A DNA stretch of 64,000 nucleotides, from the NCBI GenBank assembly GCA_964603725.1, contig CAZRWW010000009.1:38886-102885 (forward strand). Direction: 5' to 3'. Shown here piece by piece: positions 1-8,841 of this stretch. Under the pieces are notes generated by a model that saw only the letters and a list, made by a program, of their open reading frames with translations, was not told the origin of the DNA and searched no databases. How positions within the stretch are numbered: the stretch's first letter is position 1; each line of letters opens with the position of its first letter. The position numbers were made by a program, and so were the translations under genes. This DNA is from CAZDKK01 sp964603725. GTDB lineage: Bacteria; Eisenbacteria; RBG-16-71-46; CAIMUX01; WJJG01.

Positions 1-1301
1 TTCGCCGCGGCATGCTCGCGCAGCAGGTCGACGCTCATGCCGATGCTCGTGAGCGGCGTGCGCAGTTCATGGGAGGCGGCCATGACGAACTCGCTCTTCA
101 GCCGCTCCACCTCCTTCAGGCGCGTCACGTCCCGAAGCAGCAGGACGACGCCGATCAGGTTGCGGTCCTGGCCGTGAATCGGCGTCACGGAGTAGAGGCA
201 GTGGCAGGGGGAGTCGCTCCCGGGGAGCAGGACCAGCCGTTCGTCTTCAGGAGCGCTGGGCGGCGTGCCGATCTTGACAGTCGCCTCGATCAGTCGCAGC
301 ACGTCGCCGGCCGGGAGCATGTCCCCACATCGAAGAGCGGTGTCGGTGGCGGATTCCAGACCCAGCATACGGCGGGCGGCGGGGTTGATGCCCGTCACGG
401 CGAGGTCAGTGTCAAAGACCACCAAGCCGTCCTCGATGCTGGCCAGGATCGCCTCTCCCTTGCGTTGCTCCGTGATGATTTCGTCGATCCTGAGCTCGTG
501 GAACCTCCCGAGCTGAGCCGCCATCTGGTTGAATTCGCGGGCCAACTCACCCAGCTCGTCGGCGGTCTCGCTGGGGACGTGCACGCCGTAGTTGCCCGCC
601 GCGATCTGTCGGGAGGCTGCCATGAAGCGCCGCAGGGGTTGCACGATGCGTTCGGAGAGGAGCAGGCTGAAGGCCAGCGTCAGGAGCAGGGCAGCCGCGG
701 CCACGCCTCCGGTCGACCAGATGGCGAGGCGCGCCAGGCCAGCGGCCCGGACGCTGGCGGCCTGCATCGTCTCCTCGTTGAGCCGGAGCAACCGCGTGCA
801 GGCGGATCGGAGACGAGCCAACGCGGGGCCGGCCGCCTGCCGATAAGGAGCAAGCAGCTCCGGATCCGGTCCCTGCGCGCGCGGCCCGGACGCAGCGGTG
901 GAGGCGGCGGACGCGGATGCCGCCGGGGTGACCAGCTCGGATGTGGCCTGGCGATACTCGGCGTAGGCTGTCTCGATGGACGTGACGACGTCTTCTTCGC
1001 CCGCGATCGTGATGTTGTCCTTGGCGCGGGCGAGCCACTGGAGGAAGAGCGTCTCGCTGTCGCGCACCTGGCGGGCGCCGATTTCCCGATCCCCCAGTAG
1101 AATGAGCAGAATCCCGCTGTCCTGCCGATCCAGGGCGGCCAGCATTTTCTGCGCCGCCTGGATGCTGCGATAGTTCTCATGCAGGATCGCGTCGCTGGCG
1201 CGGCCCAGCGTCACCAGGTTCGACACGGCCCAGGCGATCACCAGGCTCATCAGGGCCGACGCGACCCCGTATCCCAGCAGGAGGTTTCTCTTCAGGCTCA
1301 T
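1..1301 (-). CDS. Sensor histidine kinase, KinB-like, 3' end cut by window edge
   Basis: Inner-membrane sensor kinase, open to the window edge with about 433 codons visible. The order is a transmembrane segment (about residues 5-28), a periplasmic region with a Ser/Ala-rich stretch, a second transmembrane segment (about 192-217), a HAMP segment, a PAS-like domain with INPAARRMLG, and the HisKA box SHELRTPLTSIGMSVDLL with the phosphoacceptor His near residue 414. The CA ATPase domain lies beyond the edge. The H-box wording is like KinB. It follows the NtrC-type regulator at 1479-2807 on the same strand, which reproduces the KinB/AlgB pairing. The ATG at 1301 is the first start before the membrane segment. 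The signal sensed cannot be read from the sequence. Confidence 0.88.
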   Translation of the reverse strand, partial: MSLKRNLLLGYGVASALMSLVIAWAVSNLVTLGRASDAILHENYRSIQAAQKMLAALDRQDSGILLILLGDREIGARQVRDSETLFLQWLARAKDNITIAGEEDVVTSIETAYAEYRQATSELVTPAASASAASTAASGPRAQGPDPELLAPYRQAAGPALARLRSACTRLLRLNEETMQAASVRAAGLARLAIWSTGGVAAAALLLTLAFSLLLSERIVQPLRRFMAASRQIAAGNYGVHVPSETADELGELAREFNQMAAQLGRFHELRIDEIITEQRKGEAILASIEDGLVVFDTDLAVTGINPAARRMLGLESATDTALRCGDMLPAGDVLRLIEATVKIGTPPSAPEDERLVLLPGSDSPCHCLYSVTPIHGQDRNLIGVVLLLRDVTRLKEVERLKSEFVMAASHELRTPLTSIGMSVDLLREHAAA

Positions 1302-1432
1302 GGCGCCAAGTGCTCCTTTGCGCCGCAGCGCTCGATAGCGGTCACGGCAAGATCCCTGCCACGGCGCGGGTCCTGCAAGCGTGCGGATGGGGCCGGGGGC
1401 CCAAGGCGTCCTTGAAGTCTGAAAGATCAGCG

Positions 1433-1467
1433 GCGGCGGCGCCTTGCAGAATTCAAGGCGCTGCCGC
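1433..1467 (-). terminator. Hairpin between response regulator and kinase
   Basis: A 14-bp stem with one G-U pair (1433-1446 with 1454-1467) and a 7-nt loop lies about 12 nt after the response-regulator stop. A short T-containing run follows on the minus strand. It could end the regulator transcript or lower expression of the kinase; the T-tract is weak, so attenuation or mRNA stabilisation is also possible. Confidence 0.45.
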
Positions 1468-1478
1468 CGGGTCGTGGA

Positions 1479-2807
1479 TCAGATGCCGTAGGCTTTTCTC
1501 CTGCGCCAGAGCGTTGCCTGGTCGATTCCCAGGATGTCGGCCGCTTCCTGCAGGGAAGCCGTGCCGGCCAGAATGCGGCGGATGTGGAGCTCCTCGATCA
1601 CGGACAACGGCACGCGGTCGCCGATGGCGGGCGGACTCCCATCGGCGACGGCGATGCCGGGCAGATCCTGCTGATCAATGCGGTCGCCGATTCCCAGGAT
1701 GACAGCCCGCTCGACCGCATTGCGCAGCTCTCGGATGTTTCCCGGCCAGGAATGGGCCGCCAGTGCCGCGGCGGCAGCCTCGGAGAATCCGAGGATGGTC
1801 CTGTGGTTCACGCGGGCGAAGTGAGCCAGGAAGCCCTCCGCCAGCGGCAGGATGTCTTCCGCGCGCTCCCTCAGCGGTGGCAGCGTCAGGCAGATCACAT
1901 TGAGCCGATGGAAGAGGTCCTCGCGAAAGCTGCCCGCGCGAACGCGCGCCTCGAGATCGGCGCTGGTCGCGGCGATGATGCGAACATCGGCCTGCCGGCT
2001 GGTGGTCTCACCCAGTCGCTCGTACTCCTTGTCCTGGATGAACCGCAGCAGCTTGGCCTGCACGGCCGGTCCCAGCTCGCCCACCTCGTCCAGGAACAGC
2101 GTCCCGCCTTCGCAGGCGGCGATCCGGCCCGGGTGATCTCGGACCGCCCCGGTGAAGGCGCCCCTGGCATGGCCGAACAGCTCACTCTCGAGCAGGTCCG
2201 GCGGAACGGCGGGGCACGCCACGGTCGCCATGGGCCTCGCCGCCCGGGCGCTCGATCGATGGATGACCCGGGCGAAGAGGGATTTGCCCGTGCCGCTCTC
2301 ACCGCGCAGCAGGACGATCGCCTCCGACGCCGCGGCCCGGCGCGCCAGCTCGGTGAGACGCAACATGGCGGGACTGTGGCTCTGAGGGGCGGCATCGGGA
2401 GCCAGTCGCTGCACGTCCTCCTTGAGGCCGGCGACTTCGGCTTCCAGCGCGCGCACGCGGCCCACGCGGCGCGCCAGCAGTTTGATCTGATCCGAACCGA
2501 AGGGCTTGGCGATGTAGTCGGCCGCCCCGCGGCGCATGGCCTCGACGGCGGTCTCGATGCTGGCATACGCCGTGACCACGATGATCTGCAGCCACGGGGA
2601 GTCGGCCAGGAGCTTCGGAATCAGATCGAGGCCGTCGTCCGCTCCCAGTCGGAGGTCGACAAAGGCCATGTCGAAGGAGCGGCGATTGGCTTCCGCGACA
2701 GCGTCGGCGGCATTGCTCACCGCCGCCACCGAGTACCCTTCCGCCGTCAAGCAGTAGGAAAGCGTCCGGCGGATATTGGCCTCATCGTCTACGATGAGGA
2801 TCTTCAT
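1479..2807 (-). CDS. NtrC-family sigma54-dependent response regulator, AlgB-like
   Basis: Activates sigma54 RNA polymerase when phosphorylated. The N-terminal receiver domain begins MKILIVDDE with phosphoacceptor Asp near residue 51 (AFVDLRLG). It is followed by an AAA+ domain with Walker A GESGTGKS, the sigma54-contacting loop GAFTGA and Walker B TLFLDEVGEL, then a Fis-type helix-turn-helix ending LWRRRKAYGI, as AlgB does. I chose the ATG at 2807 (MKIL) because it begins the receiver fold; an in-frame ATG at 2825 would add six residues. Its partner kinase is downstream. Upstream on the same strand are the heme barrel and multiheme cytochrome, which suggests but does not prove control of that module. 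Confidence 0.93.
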   Translation of the reverse strand: MKILIVDDEANIRRTLSYCLTAEGYSVAAVSNAADAVAEANRRSFDMAFVDLRLGADDGLDLIPKLLADSPWLQIIVVTAYASIETAVEAMRRGAADYIAKPFGSDQIKLLARRVGRVRALEAEVAGLKEDVQRLAPDAAPQSHSPAMLRLTELARRAAASEAIVLLRGESGTGKSLFARVIHRSSARAARPMATVACPAVPPDLLESELFGHARGAFTGAVRDHPGRIAACEGGTLFLDEVGELGPAVQAKLLRFIQDKEYERLGETTSRQADVRIIAATSADLEARVRAGSFREDLFHRLNVICLTLPPLRERAEDILPLAEGFLAHFARVNHRTILGFSEAAAAALAAHSWPGNIRELRNAVERAVILGIGDRIDQQDLPGIAVADGSPPAIGDRVPLSVIEELHIRRILAGTASLQEAADILGIDQATLWRRRKAYGI

Positions 2808-2943
2808 GGCCGGGCTGAGATCCATGCCGCCTATTCTACGCGCTCAGTCCTGGACGGAAAAGGTCTCCCCGAACGGACCTCGCGGGTCAAGATCCGATCG
2901 TGGTCTGCGCGCGGCAGGCCGCGCCGGGCCGGCCAAAGATGCC

Positions 2944-4146
2944 TCAGAACGCCGCCACGAGGCCCAGCACGCCGCGGTTGCGTTCGGCCTCCACATCGTG
3001 CGTGACTTCGGCGATCAAGCGCAGGTTGCGCGCCACGAGGTAGGTGAAGCTGCCCGTCACGGTCTCGTAGTCCGCTTCGATCAGGTCGTCCGGATCGCAG
3101 TTGACCTGGTTGTAGAGCAGCGTCACGAGCCACCGGGAACGGTCGAGCTGCGGCGCCAGGATCATCTCCGCCACGATGCCGGAAGTTTCCATGTCCTTCT
3201 TCGGCCCGGCGCCGTCGGGTCGGTAGACGGTCGTGGGGGCCGAGTCCGTCCGAAGCAAGTACTGGGCGGTGAGCTCCACGGGTCCGAACGCCGCGTTCAG
3301 ATCCGGGCCGTAGTAGACAACCTCGTTCTCCCGCCCAGGGCGGGCCTTCTCCTGGCCCTGGTAGAAGAACCCGCCCAGGGCGAGCTGCTCTCCAATGCCC
3401 TGGCTCACGCGCACGCCGAAGTTCTTGAAGCTATCGCGGTCGAACTTGTGGTCATCGCCGGCCTCCGCCGCGCCGTTGCCGTTGACGATCATGCCAACCA
3501 GATCCGTGCCCGACAGGTCGATGCCGTAGGTGACCATGACGCCGCGGTCGTAGGCCAGGTTGGTGGCCGAGCCGCCGGGTCGGACTTTGTAGATCTGATA
3601 GTCCTCGAAGGTAAGTCGCAGCTCGCGCTTCATGAGCGGGTCGGAGGTCTGGAACTGGCCCACCATCACGTCCCATGGCTGTCCGGCGATGTCATTGAAA
3701 TGAACGTAGGCATCCTCGATGCCGGCGACCTCGCCCCGCTCGGACATGTAGAAGTAGAAGTAGTATCCGATGTTCCGGTAGAGGGTGCCGCCCGAGAGGA
3801 GCTTCAGGCCCCACGGCGTCTGCAGATCGTTGTCGACCTCTTCATCTTCTGCGAACACGCCATACGCATCGATCCGGGCCGCGATGGGGAAGTCGCGGCT
3901 GAGACGCAGCAGATCGTCGCCCGCGCTGACGTAATCACGATCGCGATCCTCGGCCGGGATCGCGAAGCCATCGCCGGCAAACTCGTCGCCGTAGGGCTTG
4001 AGCTTGGGGAACGGCGCGTGGCAGGTCGAGCACGAGGTTTGGTGGCGGCGGGCAAAGGCGGGGATGGCGGCCGCCTCTTCGGGAAGCACGGCCAGCAGGC
4101 CGACCAGCAGCCCCAGGCACCAAACCAACCAGCCGCGCTTCTTCAT
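2944..4146 (-). CDS. Outer-membrane beta-barrel protein with one N-terminal c-type heme site
   Basis: A 400-residue exported protein. A signal peptide (about residues 1-27) is followed by a single CSTCH heme-attachment motif near residue 39 in a segment rich in conserved Lys/Pro/Gly (CHAPFPKLKPYGDEF). The remainder has alternating aromatic/polar strands typical of a porin-like barrel and ends in a terminal Phe (LGLVAAF), a common outer-membrane barrel signature. It starts 14 nt after the multiheme cytochrome stop with a strong AAGGAGGG ribosome-binding site, so the two are co-transcribed. The likely role is an outer-membrane partner that passes electrons to or from the cytochrome. The fold assignment is by pattern only. 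Confidence 0.8.
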   Translation of the reverse strand: MKKRGWLVWCLGLLVGLLAVLPEEAAAIPAFARRHQTSCSTCHAPFPKLKPYGDEFAGDGFAIPAEDRDRDYVSAGDDLLRLSRDFPIAARIDAYGVFAEDEEVDNDLQTPWGLKLLSGGTLYRNIGYYFYFYMSERGEVAGIEDAYVHFNDIAGQPWDVMVGQFQTSDPLMKRELRLTFEDYQIYKVRPGGSATNLAYDRGVMVTYGIDLSGTDLVGMIVNGNGAAEAGDDHKFDRDSFKNFGVRVSQGIGEQLALGGFFYQGQEKARPGRENEVVYYGPDLNAAFGPVELTAQYLLRTDSAPTTVYRPDGAGPKKDMETSGIVAEMILAPQLDRSRWLVTLLYNQVNCDPDDLIEADYETVTGSFTYLVARNLRLIAEVTHDVEAERNRGVLGLVAAF

Positions 4147-4160
4147 CGAATGCCCTCCTT

Positions 4161-5531
4161 TCAGTCGTAGACCTCGATCCAGGTCGTGGCCTGATTGACC
4201 AGCAGGATCTCGCTCTCGTCCTCCGGAACGTTGAGGAGATCGGCCACGGGCTTGACCAGCTTACAGAAGTTGAGCTCGGCGCGGAGCTCCACCCGACCCG
4301 CGGCGATCTCGGCGGGCAACTGCCACGTGAAGGTCTCGATCTTCGTCTCCCGCGGGCCAATGCGGTAGTCGACGCCCAGGCTCTTGGTGTTCCACTGCAT
4401 GATCGTCATGCGTCCTTGGGGATCGAAGTAGGGCATGCGGAAGATGCGATCGCCCGGGGGGATGCCGTCGCGGAGCACGCCGGGGAAGTCGGGTCGCCGC
4501 AGGGGCACGGCCATGTCCTGATAGGCCAGAACGTCGGCGGCGATGGTGTATTCCTCGCCCGCGAAGCCCTGCCGGTCGACCGGCAGGTGATAAGTCCGAC
4601 CGGCCGCGTCCGTGGCGGTGACGTGCAGCCAGACGATGCGATCCTCGACCGAGCCGGTCGGAATCTTGTGCCCGGCCTTGCCGTTGAAGAGCTGCACCTT
4701 GATCGTGACCGCCTCGTCGAACGCCACCTCCCGGCGATCGGGATGCATGCGCAGCTCGATCGCGCCTTTGACCTTGCCCGCATCGTGGGCGCCGTGAAAC
4801 AGGTGCTGCGCGACCATGCCCTCGGCGCCCATCGAGGCGCTGCGGCCGCGGGCGTGCGGAGCGTGGCAACGCTGGCAGGGCACGCCTTCGGCCGCGTAGG
4901 GCCCCTCGCTCCACTCGATCTGCGTGGCCTTGACCCAGGCGCCGAAGGGGCTCATCTCGTTGTGACAGGTTCCGCAGAACTCGGCCGTTTGCATGAAGTC
5001 GCTCTGCTCTGTGTCGTGGTGCGGCGACCGAAGCCCCGGCTTGGGCCCATACTTCGTGCGCCCGGGACTCGAGACGAAGTTGAAGTTGTACGGCCGGTCA
5101 CCCTCGAAACCGGTGATGGTATGACAGACATCGCACGAGACCGACTCGTTGGCGCGGCTGTTCTCGGCCGGACGGGGTGGGGGCACGTCCCCGGCCATGA
5201 ACGCCATCGGCGTGTGACAGCCGTTGCAGCCCTCATGGACGTGCGCGAAGTCCGGATCGGCTGCCGAGTGCGCCACGGCCAAGTCGAAGTACTCGATCTC
5301 ATCCCAGTGGTGCGTATAGGCCTGGGACATCATCGACTGCTGCCACTGGAAGTAGAAGTCGGCGTGGCAGCTTTGGCACGCGGCGGGCTTCTCGAAGTCG
5401 TCGTAGGAGCGCGTCCCCAGGGCCGCATCGCCGACGGCCGCGCCGCCCGCCGTTGGAGCGGTGGCGGTCAAGGCGATCGCGATCGCGACCGCGGGCGTCA
5501 GGCAGCCGATCTGGATCCACCTCGGGCGCAC
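4161..5531 (-). CDS. Multiheme c-type cytochrome with five CXXCH motifs
   Basis: A periplasmic or surface cytochrome of 456 residues. After a signal peptide (about 1-31) there are five CXXCH sites: CQSCH (52-56), CNGCH (102-106), CDVCH (133-137), CGTCH (186-190) and CQRCH (219-223). This spacing resembles cytochrome c554-type domains. The C-terminal half (about 240-456) has no heme sites and looks like a beta-sandwich with Gly/Pro-rich strands. The GTG start at 5531 follows GGGAGGTTGCC. It is the first gene of the unit that continues into the single-heme barrel. Whether it works in extracellular electron transfer or as a reductase cannot be decided here. Confidence 0.88.
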   Translation of the reverse strand: MRPRWIQIGCLTPAVAIAIALTATAPTAGGAAVGDAALGTRSYDDFEKPAACQSCHADFYFQWQQSMMSQAYTHHWDEIEYFDLAVAHSAADPDFAHVHEGCNGCHTPMAFMAGDVPPPRPAENSRANESVSCDVCHTITGFEGDRPYNFNFVSSPGRTKYGPKPGLRSPHHDTEQSDFMQTAEFCGTCHNEMSPFGAWVKATQIEWSEGPYAAEGVPCQRCHAPHARGRSASMGAEGMVAQHLFHGAHDAGKVKGAIELRMHPDRREVAFDEAVTIKVQLFNGKAGHKIPTGSVEDRIVWLHVTATDAAGRTYHLPVDRQGFAGEEYTIAADVLAYQDMAVPLRRPDFPGVLRDGIPPGDRIFRMPYFDPQGRMTIMQWNTKSLGVDYRIGPRETKIETFTWQLPAEIAAGRVELRAELNFCKLVKPVADLLNVPEDESEILLVNQATTWIEVYD

Positions 5532-5622
5532 GGCAACCTCCCTGTTGTCCGGGTCGGGGATTCAACCTGGCGGAGGGATGATGCCGCTGGCGCACGGGAA
5601 GGTCAAGGAACTTGGCCGCGGC

Positions 5623-5672
5623 GCCAGGGGCACGCCGCCAGGGGCACGCCGCCAGGGGCACGGCGCCAGGGC
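5623..5672. repeat. 14-bp tandem repeat, about 3.5 copies
   Basis: The unit GCCAGGGGCACGCC occurs at 5623, 5637 and, with small changes, 5651 and 5665. It sits in the intergenic region between the cytochrome gene and czcA. No function is evident; it may be a replication-slippage product. Confidence 0.75.
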
Positions 5673-5712
5673 CGCGGCGCCGGGGCTGCGGCTGCCGTGC
5701 GCCCGCGCAAGC

Positions 5713-8700
5713 CTACGCTGCCCCGCCCGCCCTCGGCCGCACCCACGCATACAGCGTCGGCAGCACGATCAGCGTGAGCAGCGTCGCCGTGAAGAGCCCG
5801 CCGATGACCACCACCGCCAACGGCCGCTGGATTTCCGCGCCGCTGCCGGTCGCATAGAGCATCGGCAGCAAGCCCAGCACCGTCGTCGCCGCGGTCATGA
5901 GCAGCGCGCGGAAGCGCAGACCGCAGCCGGTGATCACCGCCTCGCGCAGCTCCATCCCGTTCCGCCGGAGCTGGTCGACGAAGGTGACAAGTACCGTGCC
6001 GTTCTGCACAGCGGTGCCGAAGAGGGCGATGAACCCCACCGCGGCGGGGACGTTCAAGCGGATCCCGAAGGCCAGCATCGCCAGGATTCCGCCCACCAGG
6101 GCGAAGGGCAGATTGGCGAGCACCAGCCCGGCGCTCGTGAACGACCCGAGCGCGCCGTAGAGCATCAGATAGATGAGTCCGATCGCCAGCGGCACGACGA
6201 TCGAGAGCCTGCGCATCGCGCGCTGCTGGTTCTCGAAGGTGCCGCCGTACTCGATCCAGTATCCGGGCGGCAGGCCCGCCTCGAGCGCCGCGAGCCGACT
6301 CTGCGCCTCGGCCACGAACCCGCCCAGATCACGCCCGCGCACGTTGGCCTCGACCACCACGCGCCGCATGGTGTTCTCGCGGCTGATCTGCGCCGGTCCC
6401 TCGACGCGCCGCAGCTCGGCGATGTGCCCCAGCGGCACGCGCGCGCCCGCCGGCGTCGGCACGAGGATCCGGCGGATCGCTTCCTCGCTGTTGCGGGCGT
6501 CCTCGGCGAAGCGCACCTGCACGCCGAAGCGCTTCTGGTCTTCGACGATCTCGGTCGCCACCGCGCCGCCCACCGCCACCTCGATGATCTCGTTGAGGTC
6601 GGCCATGTTGAGCTGATGGCGGGCCATCGCGCGCCGATCGGGAATCACCTCGAGCTGCGTGAAGCCGGCGACCTGCTCGACGCTCACGTCCTGCGCGCCG
6701 GGGATGGCGCGCAGCGCGGTGGCGATGGCATCGCCGCTCTGCTTGAGCCGGTCGATCTCGTAGCCGAACACCTTGACCGCCACGTCGCTCTTCAGCCCCG
6801 AGATGAGCTCGTTGACCCGCAGAGCGATCGGCTGGCTGAAGGCCGGACGGATGCCGGGCACGCGCGCGAGCCGCTCCTGGATCGCGGCGATCAGCTCCTC
6901 CTTGTTGCGGCCCGTCTTCCAGGCGCGCCTCGGCTTCAACATGATCAGGAGATCGGTCTGCTCGGGGCCCATCGGGTCCTCGGAGATCTCGGCGCGGCCG
7001 GTCTTGGAGACGACCGTTGCGACCTCGGGGAACTCCAGCAGCGCCTTCTCCAGGTAGGTGGCGGTCGCGACCGCGCCCTCCAGGCCGGCATTGGGCAGGC
7101 GCACGACATTGATCGCGATCGCGCCCTCGTCGAGCGTGGGCAGAAACTCGGATCCCAGCAGGGGCGTCAAGGCCAGCGTGACGGCGAGGATTCCGGCGGC
7201 CGCGGCGAGCGTGAGCCCCCGGCGGCGCATCGCCCAGGCGAGCACGGTCAGATAGCGCTCCTTGAGCCGCTGCAAGAGGCGGGGCTCCTCCAGGCGCTGC
7301 GCGGAGCGCAGCAGGAAGCTGAGCGCGACCGGCACGACGGTGAGCGCTGCGACCAGCGACCCGATCATGGCGAAGACCATCGTGAGCGCCAGGGGCTTGA
7401 ACATCTTGCCCTCCATGTCCTGCAGCGAGAAGAGCGGCAGGAACACGAGGATGATCGTGAGGATCGAGAAGGTGATCGGCCGCGCCACCTCGCGGACCGC
7501 GCGCCCGAAGAGAGCGAGATTCGGCCGCCCGCCGCCAGCGCGCACGTGGCGAGCGACGTTCTCGGTCACGACGATCGATCCGTCGACCACCATGCCGATC
7601 GCGATCGCCAGCCCGCCCAAGCTCATCAAGTTGGCGGTGACGCCGGAGGCGCCCATGAGAATGAAGGCGATGAGCGCGGTCAGGGGGAGGCTCAGGGCCG
7701 TGATGAGCGCGGTGCGCACGCTGCCGATTGCCAGGAACAGCACGAGGACGACCAAGATCCCGCCCTGCAGGAGCGCGCCCGATACGGTGCGGATCACCGC
7801 GCTCACGAGGTCGGTGCGGTCGTAGAAGGCATCGAAGCGCACGCCCTCGGGCAAGGAGCGCTCGATGGCGGGCAAGGCGCGCTTGACGCGTTCGACGACC
7901 TGCTTGGAGTTCTCGCCCTTGAGCATGATGACCATGCCCGCCGCCACCTCGCCGCGTCCGTCCCGTGAGACGGCGCCCAGGCGGGTCATGTGGCCCGGAA
8001 CCACCTCGGCGACCTGCGCCAGGTACACCGGTGTGCCGTCCGGGGCGTGCAGCACGACGTCGCGGACGTCCTGCGGGGAGCCGAAGAGGCCCACGCTGCG
8101 GACATTCTCCTGCTCCCAGTCCTTGACGATGAAGCCGCCGCCGGCGTTGGCGTTGTTGGCCGCCAGGGCATCCATGATGTCGCGCAACGTGACGTCGTAC
8201 TCGAGCAAGCGTTGCGGGTCGACCACCACCTGCACCTGCCTGACCAGGCCGCCGAAGCTGTTGACCTCGTTCACGCCCGGGATCGCGCGCAGGCGGGGCG
8301 CCACCATCCAGTCCTGGATTGTGCGCAGCTCGGTGAGGTCGTGCCGGTCGCTCGCCAGCGAGTACTGGAAGATCTCGCCCAGACCGGTGCTGATCGGCCC
8401 CATCTCCGGCTCGACGCCGGGCGGGAGTTGCTCGCGCGCGAGCTGCAGTCGCTCGAAGACCACCTGGCGGGCGAAGTAGGTGTCGACGTGATCCTCGAAG
8501 ACGACGACCACCTGGGAGAGCCCCGTCTTCGACATCGAGCGCACCAGGCGAATGTGGGGGAGCCCGCCCATCACGGTCTCGATCGGCAGCGTCACCTGCT
8601 GCTCGACATCGAACGGCCCGAGGCCGGGCGCCTCGGTCAGGATCATCACCTGCTGGCTGCTCGCGTCCGGGAAGGCATCGATCGGCAGGCGCTGCCAGGC

Positions 8701-8784
8701 GACGACGCCGAGCGCGACGATCACGGCCGCCGCGAGCACGACGAGCATGCGATTGCGAAGCAGGATATCCACGAGCCGGCTCAT
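5713..8784 (-). CDS. czcA: Heavy-metal efflux RND inner-membrane transporter, CzcA/CusA family
   Basis: Proton-driven inner-membrane subunit of a tripartite metal exporter, 1023 residues and twelve expected transmembrane segments. The N-terminus (LLRNRMLVVLAAA), the segment LPIDAFPDASSQQV and the two large periplasmic loops fit the HME-RND family. The TM4 signature reads GGLAIAIGMVVDGSIVVTEN. It keeps the second Asp and the Glu but has Ala-Ile-Gly where the Zn/Co/Cd-type pumps have Asp-Phe-Gly, so the substrate may not be the classical CzcA set. It lies 57 nt after czcB and ends the operon. The family is clear; metal specificity is open. Confidence 0.93.
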   Translation of the reverse strand: MSRLVDILLRNRMLVVLAAAVIVALGVVAWQRLPIDAFPDASSQQVMILTEAPGLGPFDVEQQVTLPIETVMGGLPHIRLVRSMSKTGLSQVVVVFEDHVDTYFARQVVFERLQLAREQLPPGVEPEMGPISTGLGEIFQYSLASDRHDLTELRTIQDWMVAPRLRAIPGVNEVNSFGGLVRQVQVVVDPQRLLEYDVTLRDIMDALAANNANAGGGFIVKDWEQENVRSVGLFGSPQDVRDVVLHAPDGTPVYLAQVAEVVPGHMTRLGAVSRDGRGEVAAGMVIMLKGENSKQVVERVKRALPAIERSLPEGVRFDAFYDRTDLVSAVIRTVSGALLQGGILVVLVLFLAIGSVRTALITALSLPLTALIAFILMGASGVTANLMSLGGLAIAIGMVVDGSIVVTENVARHVRAGGGRPNLALFGRAVREVARPITFSILTIILVFLPLFSLQDMEGKMFKPLALTMVFAMIGSLVAALTVVPVALSFLLRSAQRLEEPRLLQRLKERYLTVLAWAMRRRGLTLAAAAGILAVTLALTPLLGSEFLPTLDEGAIAINVVRLPNAGLEGAVATATYLEKALLEFPEVATVVSKTGRAEISEDPMGPEQTDLLIMLKPRRAWKTGRNKEELIAAIQERLARVPGIRPAFSQPIALRVNELISGLKSDVAVKVFGYEIDRLKQSGDAIATALRAIPGAQDVSVEQVAGFTQLEVIPDRRAMARHQLNMADLNEIIEVAVGGAVATEIVEDQKRFGVQVRFAEDARNSEEAIRRILVPTPAGARVPLGHIAELRRVEGPAQISRENTMRRVVVEANVRGRDLGGFVAEAQSRLAALEAGLPPGYWIEYGGTFENQQRAMRRLSIVVPLAIGLIYLMLYGALGSFTSAGLVLANLPFALVGGILAMLAFGIRLNVPAAVGFIALFGTAVQNGTVLVTFVDQLRRNGMELREAVITGCGLRFRALLMTAATTVLGLLPMLYATGSGAEIQRPLAVVVIGGLFTATLLTLIVLPTLYAWVRPRAGGAA

Positions 8785-8841
8785 GCCGCCCTCCTGATAC
8801 GCGCGGGCCGGCAGGCCGCCCCTGCGCGGTTCCTCACCTGG

